64,000 bases of DNA, from positions 992,001 to 1,056,000 of the forward strand of contig NZ_JACVFB010000002.1 of NCBI RefSeq assembly GCF_014529945.1, in the 5' to 3' direction. The DNA is from Chitinophaga varians (lineage in GTDB: Bacteria > Bacteroidota > Bacteroidia > Chitinophagales > Chitinophagaceae). This document shows positions 16,315 through 25,775 of the stretch, in pieces (within the stretch, counting starts at the first letter, position 1; each line of letters opens with the position of its first letter). A model generated the notes under the pieces. The model did no database searches. It was not told where the DNA came from and saw only the letters and a program-made list of their open reading frames with translations. Made by a program: the position numbers and the translations under genes.

Positions 16315-18363
16315 TTACCAGATGCGTACACGCGCACTGTCTGCTCTCCACATGCCATTACCTTCTTTCAGGTTGTATACTTTATAGAAAGCATCTACAT
16401 CACTGAAAGGTCCATTCACCCTGAATTTGGCGGGTGAATGCACATCGGTGAGCACTCTCCTGGCCAGTTCTTCTTTTTTGGTGTGGCTCAGCCAGCCGAG
16501 GGAATAACCCATGAAGTAACGTTGCGCCGGAGAATAACCGGAGATAGGTTCGTTCTTTTTAAACTGTGCTGTTTTCTGGAATGCGTCCCATCCCAGTAGG
16601 ATACCGCCAAGGTCTGCGATATTTTCGCCGAGAGTGGCTTTGCCATTGATATGCAGGGTGTCTACTACCTGGTAGGAGTTGAACTGTTTCACCATCACAG
16701 CGGCACGTTGGTTGAATTTCGCTTCGTCTTCTTTGGTCCACCAGTTTTTCAGGTTACCATCGGCGTCAAACTGACGGCCTTCATCATCAAAGCCATGGGT
16801 GATTTCGTGGCCGATGGTGGAAGCGCCGGCATAGCCATATACGAGGGCGTCGTCGAGCTCTTCGTCGCGCTTACCGGGAACGGTGAAAATACCCGCCGGC
16901 AGTACGATCTCATTGTTGCTGGGATTGTAGTAGGCATTATATGTCTGGGGTGTCATGTCCCATTCGGTGCGGTCTACCGGTTTGCCCAGTTTGCTGACCT
17001 GGTAGTTGTGCCACCATTGCTGCGCTGCTCTTGCATTCTCGGCGTATGACTGTTCTTTGATGGCCATGGCGGAGAAGTCTTTCCATTTATCCGGATAACC
17101 TACTTTCTTGGTGATTTTTGACAGTTTATACAGCGCTTTCTGTTTAGTGCTGTCGCTCATCCAGGTGAGGTTTTCGATGCGTGTTTTAAGCGCTCCGCGG
17201 ATATCTTCCACGAGGGTCTCGTATCTTTTCTTCGCGGTGGCGTTGAAGAATTCTTTAACGAACAGCTGGCCCAGCGCCTCGCCCATCGCGCCTTCTTCTG
17301 CGTCGAGTACACGTTTCCAGCGTGGCTTCTGTTTCTCCTGGCCTTTCAGCAGGGTGCCATAGAAAGCAAAATCGGTAGAGGCAATGTTATCGCTGAGGGA
17401 GGAAGCGGTACTGTTGATCAGGTGCCATTTGAGATAGTTTTTCCAGGCGTCCAGCGGTTGCGATTTGATAGCATTGCTGAGGGCCGTATAGAATTCCGGT
17501 TGACCAACAATAATCGTATCTGCGTGACTGTTAATGCCTTGTTGTTTGATAAAGGCAGCCCAGTCAATGTTACCGGCTATTTTGTTCAGCTGGGTAACGG
17601 CCATTTTATGATAGTTGGCTTCCGGATCGCGCAGGTCCGCCAGTTTGCGGCTGGACTTGGCGAGGATGGTTTCCAGTTGCACCACGCTGGCGGCAGCAGC
17701 TTTGGCAGCGGTACTGTCCATACCGGTGAACTGCAGCATTTTTGCAATATGCCCGGGGTAAGCCTGTCTTATTTTAGTGGTACGTTCGTCTGTGTTGAAG
17801 TAGTAATCACGGTTAGGCAAACCGAGACCGCCCTGATAGAACTGCAATGCCATGGCTTCACTGTTCTTGGCATCCTGTGCAATGTACGGGCTGCACATAG
17901 CGCCGGTGAAGATGTTCTGCTGTGCGGCAAGCGTTACCAGCTGCTGCGTGTTGGTAACAGCATCGATAGCTTTCAGGTCTGCCTCGATAGGTTTAATACC
18001 GGCGGCGTTGATGCCAACGGAGTCCATACCGCTTTTCCAGAAGGCGGCAATTTTGCGGGAAATATCATCTCCCGGTTTCTCAACTGCCTGTTCATTGATG
18101 AGGCGGAGACGTTTGTACAGCTCTTCCTGTACCAGATTGGCGATGCCCCAGGAGCTATATTCCGCAGGGATAGGGTTACGTTTGATCCAGCCGCCGTTGA
18201 CATAATCAAAATAATCTTGTCCGGGGTTGACGGTGCTGTCTATGTTGGCAGCCAGGATGTCAGGGGTGGCCTGTTGTTGATCGGCCTTCGACTGACCCTG
18301 GTTGCAGGCAGCGATGCATGCCATACCAGCGATGCCGACGCCTGTGAGCAGGTATTTCCTCAT
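16315..18363 (-). CDS. M13 family (neprilysin-like) zinc metallopeptidase, lipoprotein
   Basis: A 682-residue endopeptidase of the neprilysin/PepO family that degrades oligopeptides outside the cytoplasm. The signal is lipoprotein-type with a Cys after CIAA near residue 19. The N-terminal M13 domain (DYFDYVNGGWIKRNPIP) is followed by the C-terminal catalytic domain with PAGIF, HEITH (H519, E520, H523), the third zinc ligand in GENIADLGG (E580, D584) and the C-terminal CxMW-like NGMWRADSARVRIW. All catalytic residues are present and length is normal. It appears monocistronic with its own terminator. Confidence 0.95.
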   Translation of the reverse strand: MRKYLLTGVGIAGMACIAACNQGQSKADQQQATPDILAANIDSTVNPGQDYFDYVNGGWIKRNPIPAEYSSWGIANLVQEELYKRLRLINEQAVEKPGDDISRKIAAFWKSGMDSVGINAAGIKPIEADLKAIDAVTNTQQLVTLAAQQNIFTGAMCSPYIAQDAKNSEAMALQFYQGGLGLPNRDYYFNTDERTTKIRQAYPGHIAKMLQFTGMDSTAAKAAAASVVQLETILAKSSRKLADLRDPEANYHKMAVTQLNKIAGNIDWAAFIKQQGINSHADTIIVGQPEFYTALSNAIKSQPLDAWKNYLKWHLINSTASSLSDNIASTDFAFYGTLLKGQEKQKPRWKRVLDAEEGAMGEALGQLFVKEFFNATAKKRYETLVEDIRGALKTRIENLTWMSDSTKQKALYKLSKITKKVGYPDKWKDFSAMAIKEQSYAENARAAQQWWHNYQVSKLGKPVDRTEWDMTPQTYNAYYNPSNNEIVLPAGIFTVPGKRDEELDDALVYGYAGASTIGHEITHGFDDEGRQFDADGNLKNWWTKEDEAKFNQRAAVMVKQFNSYQVVDTLHINGKATLGENIADLGGILLGWDAFQKTAQFKKNEPISGYSPAQRYFMGYSLGWLSHTKKEELARRVLTDVHSPAKFRVNGPFSDVDAFYKVYNLKEGNGMWRADSARVRIW

Positions 18364-18484
18364 AAGTGTTAATTGGTTTATGGCCGGAAAGATAAATTTT
18401 TTTGACCAGTGGCCGATTAAAATAGGCTTAATACTATCAGTTTTATATTGTATTTTGGAAGATCGTCAACCCACATTTTCCCCT

Positions 18485-19672
18485 ATGATCAATAAACTTT
18501 CCACCGGCCGTATTCTGTCTATCGATGCTTTTCGCGGGATCACTATTCTGGTGATGATTTTTGTTAACAGCGTTGCGGGCGTAGATGGTATCCCTGCCTG
18601 GATGCAGCATGCGCACGCAGAGGAAGACAGAATGACTTTTGTGGATGTCGTGTTCCCCGCATTCCTGTTTATCGTGGGGATGTCTATTCCTTTTGCTATC
18701 AACAGCCGACTGAATAAAGGTGACAGCATCTGGCAACTGCAGAAACATATCTTGTGGCGTACGCTGGGACTACTGGTGCTGGGCGTATTTATGGTCAATA
18801 CCGGTGATCTCCATCCTGCGGCAACAGGCATGAGCAGGGCATGGTGGGCGCTGTTGTTTTATGGCAGTGTGATACTGGTGTGGAATGTATATACTTTTAA
18901 ACAAGCCTGGATCGGCTGGATGCTGAAAGGTATCGGCGCGGTGATATTAATTGTGCTGGCAGTGATTTTCCGTGGTGGTGAAGAAGGGACACAGTATCTC
19001 ACGCCGCAGTGGTGGGGTATCCTGGGACTGATAGGCTGGGCTTATCTATACGCCTGCATTATCTATCAGCTCTTCAAAGGCAACCATAGTGCTATCTTCC
19101 TGATGATCGCGGTATGTATAGGGTATTTTATTTTATGCAGACAACCATTTGCACAAAAAGGCGAATGGAGCTGGCTGGCATCGCAGAGTGGTAACGCGGC
19201 GCATACGGCCATCGTGCTGTGTGGGATGCTATTGACGTTATTTTATTTTGATGAAGACCTGGGCCTGACCGGCAGCCGTTTGATATCGAGGGTGTTTGGA
19301 TTTTGTGCAGTGTTGTTGATAGCGGGCGCCTGGCTAAGACCGGCCTATAAACTGTCGAAGATTCATGCCACCCCCAGCTGGTGCCTGTATTGCGCGGCCA
19401 TTTGTGTGGCTGTCTTTTCACTTTTATATTTTTTGATAGATGTAAAACATTTCAGCAGATGGACTTCCTTCTTTAAACCTGCCGGTGCTAATCCACTGCT
19501 CACCTATATTTTACCAGACATCGTATTTTTCGGGATGATAGCGCTGGGGCTCAGGCTGCCGGCTGTTTTAGAGCAGGGCCTGCCTGGTATCATCTGGTGT
19601 ATGTGTTTCGCAGTAGCGATGCTATTTGTGGTAAAAGGATTGAATAAATTACATATTCGCCTGCAACTGTAA
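18485..19672 (+). CDS. DUF5009 / heparan-alpha-glucosaminide N-acetyltransferase-like membrane protein
   Basis: This integral membrane protein of about 395 residues has around ten hydrophobic segments. The N-terminal LSIDAFRGITILVMIFVN followed by FVDVVFPAFLFIVGMSIPFA is characteristic of the HGSNAT/YeiB-like transmembrane acyltransferases (DUF5009, DUF1624 group), which move acetyl groups across the membrane onto sugars. The acceptor is unknown. The ATG at 18485 (MINKLSTGR) is chosen because upstream in-frame codons overlap the M13 gene start on the other strand. Confidence 0.82.
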   Translation: MINKLSTGRILSIDAFRGITILVMIFVNSVAGVDGIPAWMQHAHAEEDRMTFVDVVFPAFLFIVGMSIPFAINSRLNKGDSIWQLQKHILWRTLGLLVLGVFMVNTGDLHPAATGMSRAWWALLFYGSVILVWNVYTFKQAWIGWMLKGIGAVILIVLAVIFRGGEEGTQYLTPQWWGILGLIGWAYLYACIIYQLFKGNHSAIFLMIAVCIGYFILCRQPFAQKGEWSWLASQSGNAAHTAIVLCGMLLTLFYFDEDLGLTGSRLISRVFGFCAVLLIAGAWLRPAYKLSKIHATPSWCLYCAAICVAVFSLLYFLIDVKHFSRWTSFFKPAGANPLLTYILPDIVFFGMIALGLRLPAVLEQGLPGIIWCMCFAVAMLFVVKGLNKLHIRLQL

Positions 19673-19831
19673 CAATATTCCCCATCCCTTCGTTATAGCG
19701 TATACGTTATGTAGAAAAATATCTGCATGAGCAACATCCGTATGTCGTTGTTGTACCGTAGATATGGTAATGGCATTTTGTTTGTCGCGTGATTCCGTAG
19801 TTCGTATTCTTTATCCCAAAATTTACCCCCG

Positions 19832-20074
19832 ATGAAAAAAATAGCAATTGTTCTGATGCTGGCAGGTGTGATTTTAGCTATCTTAGCGCAGTACGCCTAC
19901 ACGAATGACTGGATGTGGTTTCGGATTTTCCACACACTGGGATTCATAGGATACATATTTATCATTAGCGGACTGGCTTATTTTTCCCTGTGGTTCATTC
20001 ATCAGCTTTCCCGCGATGAAAAAAACAGGATCAAGCGTTATTATCAACGGCAGCACGGCGAAAAAGAAGCCTGA
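19832..20074 (+). CDS. Small two-helix membrane protein, unknown
   Basis: An 80-residue protein with two hydrophobic helices (IAIVLMLAGVILAILAQYA and GFIGYIFIISGLAYFSLWFI) and a highly charged C-terminus (RDEKNRIKRYYQRQHGEKEA). It is not recognised. It precedes the 83-residue ORF at 20096 by 21 nt, suggesting a two-gene unit. The AT-rich 160 nt before it contain promoter-like TTTG and TAGTTCG words. Confidence 0.65.
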   Translation: MKKIAIVLMLAGVILAILAQYAYTNDWMWFRIFHTLGFIGYIFIISGLAYFSLWFIHQLSRDEKNRIKRYYQRQHGEKEA

Positions 20075-20095
20075 GCCCTACAACGGCAGTAACCA

Positions 20096-20347
20096 ATGGC
20101 AACAGATACATTTACACTCAAATTTGAATATAAGGGCCATCCTCATATTCTGGAAGTGAACACGGTACATCAAACGTACAAAACCGTATACAAAGTAGTC
20201 ATTGCTGAACACGAGATTAGCTTTGAGCCCGATGAAGAAGGTTATGTGCGGGCTGTTTCCGATAAACCCATGCACGACCATAGCCACCCCGTAGATGTTG
20301 AACTATTACACCACGTGGCAGAACTGATCATCCACCATATCCAATAA
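20096..20347 (+). CDS. Small hypothetical cytosolic protein
   Basis: This 83-residue, His- and Glu-rich protein (KPMHDHSHPVDVELLHHVAE) has no signal or membrane segment and no recognised family. Its stop codon abuts that of the convergent antiporter gene (20348), leaving no room for a terminator between them. Confidence 0.6.
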   Translation: MATDTFTLKFEYKGHPHILEVNTVHQTYKTVYKVVIAEHEISFEPDEEGYVRAVSDKPMHDHSHPVDVELLHHVAELIIHHIQ

Positions 20348-22237
20348 TCAGCTTTCCGCTTCACCACGAACTTCATCCCGGATAGACTCCGGGTCCCAGC
20401 CCTGTCCTTCGTCCAGCCAGGTTTTGATACGGTCGGAGGCAATGAGTTTTTCCATCTCTTCAATACGCTCCCGCATGCTGACGAGGTACTGTTTTTTATC
20501 GTCACGTAGCGCCGATAAACCTTTCAGCGTCCGCTCATCCTGCCGGAAGAAAGTCCGTGCGGCCCTTTCGCTGTGATAGGCACGTGCACCCAGCATCCGA
20601 AGCGCGTCTGCACCCATACGCAGCGATGTGTCCACCGTTTCCCGGTAAATATGCAGCACGCCCAGGTCCATCAGCTCGAAAGTGTCTTCCACCTGCTGTG
20701 CTCTCACCAGCAGTTGCAGATGAGGGAAATATTTATGCGCCAGTTCCACAATCTGACGGGTCTGTTCATATTGATCAGTAGCAACGATTAGCAGTTTGGC
20801 ATCCGCGGCGCCGGCAGCGGCCAGCAGATCGTATCGGGAGGCATCGCCGTAATATACTTTGATGCCCATGTTGTGCAGCGCGTCCACCCGGTCCGAATCC
20901 ATATCAAGGATGGTGCATTTGATACCGTTGGCCCGCAGGAAACGCCCTGTCATACTACCAAAGCGGCCAAAACCAGCAATGATCACCGGATTCTTTTCGT
21001 GAATTTCATCGGAAGACCGCTCATCTGATTTCGGTATCTGACGGGTAAATCGCGGCTGTATGATCTTCTCGTACAACAACATGATCAGCGGTGTCAACGC
21101 CATGCTGATGGCTACAATGGCGGTTAGCATCGCGGACAGTCTGGCATCGATCAGTCTTACCTGATTGCTGAAAGCCAGTAGTACAAAGGCAAATTCACCA
21201 ATATCTGCCAACGCAAAAGCAAAGAGCAGATTCTGGTCTGTACTCAGTTTGAATACCTTTCCCAATATCATCAACACGGCGGCTTTGATCAGCATCAACC
21301 CCAATACAAGCCCAAATATCAGCAACGGCTCTTCCATGATCAGCGTAAAATCAATGGATGCTCCTACTGCAATGAAAAACAATCCAAGCAACAAACCCTT
21401 GAAAGGTTCTATATCGCTTTCCAACTCATGACGGTATTCACTGTTGGCAAGCACCACACCGCCCAAAAAGGCCCCCAGCGCAGAACTGAGGCCTACAAGG
21501 TTCATCAGCACGGCAATGGCCACTACCATCAGCAAGGCCATAGCGGTAAACAACTCCCTGACACGCGTACGGGCAATAATACGCATCAGCGGATTAACGA
21601 GGTAGCGGCCGGCAACGATAATCGCGGCTACAGCACCCAGTACCACGAATGTTTGTCCCCATGCAGGCAGATTGTCACGCAGCGACGGTTCATGCAAATC
21701 AGCGGTATTGGTGGCGCCACTGGCCAGCAGCGGGAATATAGCCAGCATCGGGATCACCGCGATGTCCTGAAACAATAACACGGAAAAGGCGCTTTGCCCG
21801 GCAGCGGTGTTCATCCACCCTTTTTCATTGAGCGTTTGTAGCACAATGGCTGTAGATGACAACGACAGGATCATGCCCAACGCCAACGACGCATTGAAAG
21901 GCTGTCCCAGCAGGTAGGCCAGACCGGCGATGGCAGCAGCGCTGCCCAGCACCTGAAGCCCTCCCAGCCCCAGAATGGAGGTGCGTAATCGCCATAACAG
22001 CGTGGGTTCCAGCTCCATCCCGATAAGGAACAACATCATCACCACCCCAAATTCAGCGAAATGCATAATGTCTTCTCCCTCTTTGCCGATGAAACCCATT
22101 ACTGATGGACCAATGATCACACCGGCTATCAGATAGCCCAATACGGCGCCCAATCCCATCTTCTTGGCGAGTGGCACAAACACGATGGCGGCAGCCAGAT
22201 ATACCATTGACTGAAATAGCAGCGAATGTTGGTTCAT
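20348..22237 (-). CDS. KefB/KefC-type cation:proton antiporter (CPA2 family)
   Basis: A 629-residue antiporter. The N-terminal ~380 residues hold about twelve membrane segments, with the CPA2 features YLIAGVIIGP and LFFIAVGASIDF. The cytosolic C-terminal RCK/TrkA-N domain starts VIIAGFGRFGSMTGRFL (Rossmann GxGxxG) and ends with a helical tail. Family members exchange K+ or Na+ for H+; KefC-type proteins are gated by electrophile-glutathione adducts. The gene overlaps the upstream oxidoreductase by 4 nt, the arrangement of kefF-kefC. Whether glutathione is the ligand in a Bacteroidota cell is open. Confidence 0.9.
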   Translation of the reverse strand: MNQHSLLFQSMVYLAAAIVFVPLAKKMGLGAVLGYLIAGVIIGPSVMGFIGKEGEDIMHFAEFGVVMMLFLIGMELEPTLLWRLRTSILGLGGLQVLGSAAAIAGLAYLLGQPFNASLALGMILSLSSTAIVLQTLNEKGWMNTAAGQSAFSVLLFQDIAVIPMLAIFPLLASGATNTADLHEPSLRDNLPAWGQTFVVLGAVAAIIVAGRYLVNPLMRIIARTRVRELFTAMALLMVVAIAVLMNLVGLSSALGAFLGGVVLANSEYRHELESDIEPFKGLLLGLFFIAVGASIDFTLIMEEPLLIFGLVLGLMLIKAAVLMILGKVFKLSTDQNLLFAFALADIGEFAFVLLAFSNQVRLIDARLSAMLTAIVAISMALTPLIMLLYEKIIQPRFTRQIPKSDERSSDEIHEKNPVIIAGFGRFGSMTGRFLRANGIKCTILDMDSDRVDALHNMGIKVYYGDASRYDLLAAAGAADAKLLIVATDQYEQTRQIVELAHKYFPHLQLLVRAQQVEDTFELMDLGVLHIYRETVDTSLRMGADALRMLGARAYHSERAARTFFRQDERTLKGLSALRDDKKQYLVSMRERIEEMEKLIASDRIKTWLDEGQGWDPESIRDEVRGEAES

Positions 22238-22845
22238 ATAGAGCGGGTTTGGGATGGAAGTTGTAATGCCTCGTTCATATAAGTCAGCCGTGTGAGGGCT
22301 GCGGGATCTATTTTATCATCACGCAGCAGCTCCAGCATATGATGGTATTGCTGCGTGGCGGTACGGATATCTTCTATGTCCATGCGGTGTACACCGTAAA
22401 TCACATAGGGCGCGCTGTAGTGCATGTTGCACAACGCAGCGGTTTGTGAAAATGGCAACAGGAACTGATGCACAGGATACTGATGTATGCCTCCGGGCTG
22501 ATAACCTTTTTCCGCGCTACCGGCGGAGATCACATTGCCGAAATACTTACCCTGCAAGGCTTTCCCGGTATGTCCATAAGCCCAGCCGTGTTCCAGCACC
22601 AGGTCCAGCCACTGCTTGATAATAGCGGGTGCGCTGTACCAGTAAAAAGGATGTTGCAGCAGAATGATATCATGCTTTTCGAGCAGTTGCTGCTCCCTGG
22701 CCACGTCAATGTCAAGGTCTGGGTACCATTCATACAGATCGTTGATGGTAATGCCCTTGATACCTTTGATAGTAGTCAGCAGCTGTTTGTGCACCCTGGA
22801 TTTCTCCAGCGCCGGATGTGCAAAATTGATTAATACCCGCGCCAT
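22234..22845 (-). CDS. KefF-like NAD(P)H-dependent flavin oxidoreductase
   Basis: This 203-residue flavodoxin-fold quinone reductase of the KefF/MdaB group carries LINFAHPALEKSRV at the N-terminus (phosphate-binding loop), then HDIILLQHPFYWYSAPAIIKQWLD, the FMN-binding pattern of this family, and YGHTGKALQGK. KefF activates KefC and reduces quinones; the 4-nt ATGA overlap with the downstream antiporter gene supports that role here. The first ATG is at 22845; the longer frame begins only with TTG. Confidence 0.88.
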   Translation of the reverse strand: MARVLINFAHPALEKSRVHKQLLTTIKGIKGITINDLYEWYPDLDIDVAREQQLLEKHDIILLQHPFYWYSAPAIIKQWLDLVLEHGWAYGHTGKALQGKYFGNVISAGSAEKGYQPGGIHQYPVHQFLLPFSQTAALCNMHYSAPYVIYGVHRMDIEDIRTATQQYHHMLELLRDDKIDPAALTRLTYMNEALQLPSQTRSI

Positions 22846-22860
22846 ATAATTCAATTACAA

Positions 22861-22960
22861 ATTAGGAACTACGAATTACGAATTGGGAACTCATTATTGA
22901 GCGGGTTATTAAGTAATGGCCTAATAAACAGCCCTCAATTCGTAATTCGTAATCCGTAAT
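22861..22960. terminator. AT-rich inverted repeat after the CLC gene
   Basis: ACGAATTACGAATTG (22871-22885) pairs perfectly with 22936-22950, and the flanking AATTAC words pair imperfectly. It lies between the CLC stop (22967, minus) and the start of the kefF-like gene, so it probably terminates the CLC transcript. The arm sequence recurs in the element at 47461-47570. Confidence 0.6.
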
Positions 22961-22966
22961 GCGTAA

Positions 22967-24817
22967 TTAACTTTCGGAATATTCCTGTAACAATAACCGG
23001 TACTTATTCAGTATACGTGATTTGGAAACAAACCCTATCAGCTTCTTGTCCTGCACTACCGGTAAATTCCAAACCTGTGCTTCGTCAAATTTTTTGAGCA
23101 CCAGCGTAATGTTGTCTTTTAAAGATACTACTGCCGGTGGAGCTTTCATTAATTTCTTAACAGTAACAGTGTCATATAGTTCCGGGTTAAACATAATCGG
23201 ACGGATATCATCAAGGGTGATGATGCCCTCCAGCTTGTCCTGCTGGCTCACTACGGAGATAATATTACGATGCCCGTCTTTAACAAGTTCTATCAGCTCG
23301 CGCAGGTTGCTGTCAATGTCTATCCGTTGAATGTCTTTCTCTACAACATCCTGCATCTTCAGCATCAGCAGAATGTTGTTGTCGTGCGCTTTGGTGAAGA
23401 CTTTCCCTTCTTTGGCCAGCTCCGTGAGTTCCGGAGAAATGGGGGAAAACCATTTGGCCATCAGGTAGGAAGTGGTAGACACAATCATCAGGGGGATAAA
23501 CAGATCATAACCGGAGCTGGATTCCGCGATCAGGAAGATGGCGGTCAGCGGAGCGTACATCACGCCAGCCATCACACCGGCCATCCCTACAATTACCAGG
23601 TTGGTAACAGGTACATCGGTGAAGCCTATCTGAGAACAGAGCATAGCGAAAAAGAAACCCAGAAAGCCGCCGGCAAACAGCGAAGGGGCGAAGTTACCGC
23701 CATTGCCACCACTCTGGATGGTGATGGAGGTGGCAAAAGCTTTCAGCAGGCATACGCAACCAGTGAATACCAGCAACATCCAGCTTTGTGGCGGGAAGTA
23801 GCCAAAGAAACTGTTTTGCAGAATGATTTCGCCATGCCCCCCGGCCAGCGATTTCACTGCGGTATAGCCCTCTCCGAACAAAGGTGGCAGGGCCACGCAG
23901 AGTGCGGACACCAGTACCCCGCCCAGCATAGCTTTGCGGAGAGCGCTCCATCCCAGGTGCTGAAAGAAGTGTTCCACTTTCTTCGAGAGCACCACAAAAT
24001 ACCGGGCGTAAAAACCACAGAGCAGCCCAAGCACAATATAAAATGGTACGTTATGATAGTTGAAGGGCGTCCGTGATTCAAAATGAAAAAGCACTTCTTC
24101 CTGAAGAATGATCTTCGAAAGCAGGCTGCCACAGACAGCCGCTACCACCAACGGCATAAAATCGGAAAATACAACGCCGGTCAACAGTATTTCAAAGGCA
24201 AACATCATCCCGGCAATGGGCGCGTTAAAGGCGGAGGCAATGCCCGCCGTGGCGCCCGCTGCCAGCAGCAGGGTCCTTTCTTTGTATCCCAGCGAATAGG
24301 TCCGGGCATAGTTGGACCCTAAAGCGGCGCCGGTAACGGCAATAGGGCTTTCCAGTCCTGCTGAGCCACCCAAGCCAACAGTGACGGCACTTTGCAGTAT
24401 CTGGGAATACATTTTCACCGGAGGGATGAGACTGGAATTCTGTGCGATCTCATGTAGGATCGCAGGAATCCCTTTACGGGACTGCCCCTTAAAAAAGAAG
24501 ACAACAATCAGGGTGGTCAGTACAATCCCCAGAAAAGGAAAGACAACATAAAAGATGACCTGTGTGCTGAAATGTACCTTATAGGTAATAACATAGTGGA
24601 TGTAGTGGACCAGCATTTTGAGCACCACCCCCGCCAGACCGGCGGAACAGCCCACCAGAATACCTGACAGCAACAGAAACTGATTGCGGTTCAGTTTGCT
24701 GTGAAGCCAGTGTAGGAGTAGCTCATAGCTTTTAGCTTTACGGAGGCTGTATTGCTCAAAATCCCGTTTAAACCTGAAAAAACCATGATACTTCCGGATA
24801 CGGCTAAATTGACTCAT
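22967..24817 (-). CDS. CLC-type chloride channel/transporter with C-terminal CBS pair
   Basis: A 616-residue CLC family protein. The motifs GKGIPAILHE-like (here RKGIPAILHEI), GGSAGLESPIAVTGAALGS (with the gating Glu) and GGNFAPSLFAGGFLG are all present in order, giving a complete anion pathway. Two CBS domains occupy the C-terminal ~150 residues. It exchanges or conducts chloride across the inner membrane. It follows the transglutaminase-like gene by only 16 nt on the minus strand, and that gene in turn follows the STAND NTPase by 33 nt, so the three are likely one transcript. Confidence 0.93.
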   Translation of the reverse strand: MSQFSRIRKYHGFFRFKRDFEQYSLRKAKSYELLLHWLHSKLNRNQFLLLSGILVGCSAGLAGVVLKMLVHYIHYVITYKVHFSTQVIFYVVFPFLGIVLTTLIVVFFFKGQSRKGIPAILHEIAQNSSLIPPVKMYSQILQSAVTVGLGGSAGLESPIAVTGAALGSNYARTYSLGYKERTLLLAAGATAGIASAFNAPIAGMMFAFEILLTGVVFSDFMPLVVAAVCGSLLSKIILQEEVLFHFESRTPFNYHNVPFYIVLGLLCGFYARYFVVLSKKVEHFFQHLGWSALRKAMLGGVLVSALCVALPPLFGEGYTAVKSLAGGHGEIILQNSFFGYFPPQSWMLLVFTGCVCLLKAFATSITIQSGGNGGNFAPSLFAGGFLGFFFAMLCSQIGFTDVPVTNLVIVGMAGVMAGVMYAPLTAIFLIAESSSGYDLFIPLMIVSTTSYLMAKWFSPISPELTELAKEGKVFTKAHDNNILLMLKMQDVVEKDIQRIDIDSNLRELIELVKDGHRNIISVVSQQDKLEGIITLDDIRPIMFNPELYDTVTVKKLMKAPPAVVSLKDNITLVLKKFDEAQVWNLPVVQDKKLIGFVSKSRILNKYRLLLQEYSES

Positions 24818-24833
24818 GGCGCAAATTTAAAGA

Positions 24834-25742
24834 TCAGAGCTCAATCAACCCATAAACTTTATCATTCATGTAAGGTCCGCCGGGATGCCTGGCGGTATAA
24901 TCGAGGTTGATCCAGTACTCCCCTTTCAGCTCGTGGTAGTACAATTCCTTGATGACCGGTTTGGGAAACAGGGTGATGATGGCCTGTTTCATAATTTCGA
25001 AATCTTCTTTGTCGCCACAGTACAGCTCAGGGTAAGCGTGACCTTTGATCAGTACGATACGGCAACGTGCCCCGATAGATTGCAGGCAGGAGGTCATCAG
25101 GATGGAGTGATCGTCACAGTCGCCACCAAGGCCGTTCTGAATAGTCTCCTGCGGCGTGGCAAAGTATTCGTCACGACGGGAATCCAGTACATATTTAAAA
25201 TTACCGTTGATATACCGGAAGAGCGACAGGAAACGGGTGATCTTCCCGTATTTATAAAAATATTCGTCGTAAAAGTCCAGCGAGTGCTTGACGGAGAAGT
25301 TGCGGACTACCGAATCCTGGTAGTTGACTTTTTCCCTGATGCCCCGAACGGTTTTGTCGCGATAGCTTTCCACCCGGCGGGGATACAAGCTGAGGATGTC
25401 GAGCTGCTTGCTGTCTTTAGTGCCCCAGTTGCCCTGCACCATGCCTTTATAGTCGTTCAGCACATTGGTGAAGGTATAGTCATCACGGTATTTGTTGATC
25501 AGCAGCATGCTGCACACCAGCAGGAAAGCAGGAATAATCAATGGCCGGAAAACCCATCTCAGGGCAAACAGGATGAGAAGGCTGATCAGGAAAGATACAG
25601 CCAGGTCTATATGGAACCCTCCCGCTACGATGGGCGGGAGGAACCGGTTTATAAAAGGTGCTAGTGGTGCCAACGTCAGCAGGCTCAGTATGTTGAGCAG
25701 TAATTGTGTAGACGTTGAATATTTACTTTCATCAATGGCCAT
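24834..25742 (-). CDS. Membrane protein with transglutaminase-like (papain-fold) domain
   Basis: This 302-residue protein has two to three N-terminal membrane segments (LLLNILSLLTLAPLAPF, LAVSFLISLLILFALRW, IIPAFLLVCSMLLI) and a C-terminal transglutaminase-like core. The catalytic triad is visible as GGDCDDHS (Cys), KGHAYPELY (His) and INLDYTARHP (Asp), so it is probably an active cysteine protease or acyltransferase facing the periplasm or cytosol. The substrate is unknown. The first ATG is at 25742; upstream there is only an in-frame TTG. It sits between the STAND NTPase and the CLC gene. Confidence 0.75.
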   Translation of the reverse strand: MAIDESKYSTSTQLLLNILSLLTLAPLAPFINRFLPPIVAGGFHIDLAVSFLISLLILFALRWVFRPLIIPAFLLVCSMLLINKYRDDYTFTNVLNDYKGMVQGNWGTKDSKQLDILSLYPRRVESYRDKTVRGIREKVNYQDSVVRNFSVKHSLDFYDEYFYKYGKITRFLSLFRYINGNFKYVLDSRRDEYFATPQETIQNGLGGDCDDHSILMTSCLQSIGARCRIVLIKGHAYPELYCGDKEDFEIMKQAIITLFPKPVIKELYYHELKGEYWINLDYTARHPGGPYMNDKVYGLIEL

Positions 25743-25775
25743 TATGCTATGCAATAAAGCAAAATTATGCCATAA

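Noticed and set aside
22234..22854. A TTG start at 22854 for the KefF-like gene.
   Set aside because: The ATG three codons downstream (MARVLINFAHP) matches the usual family start.
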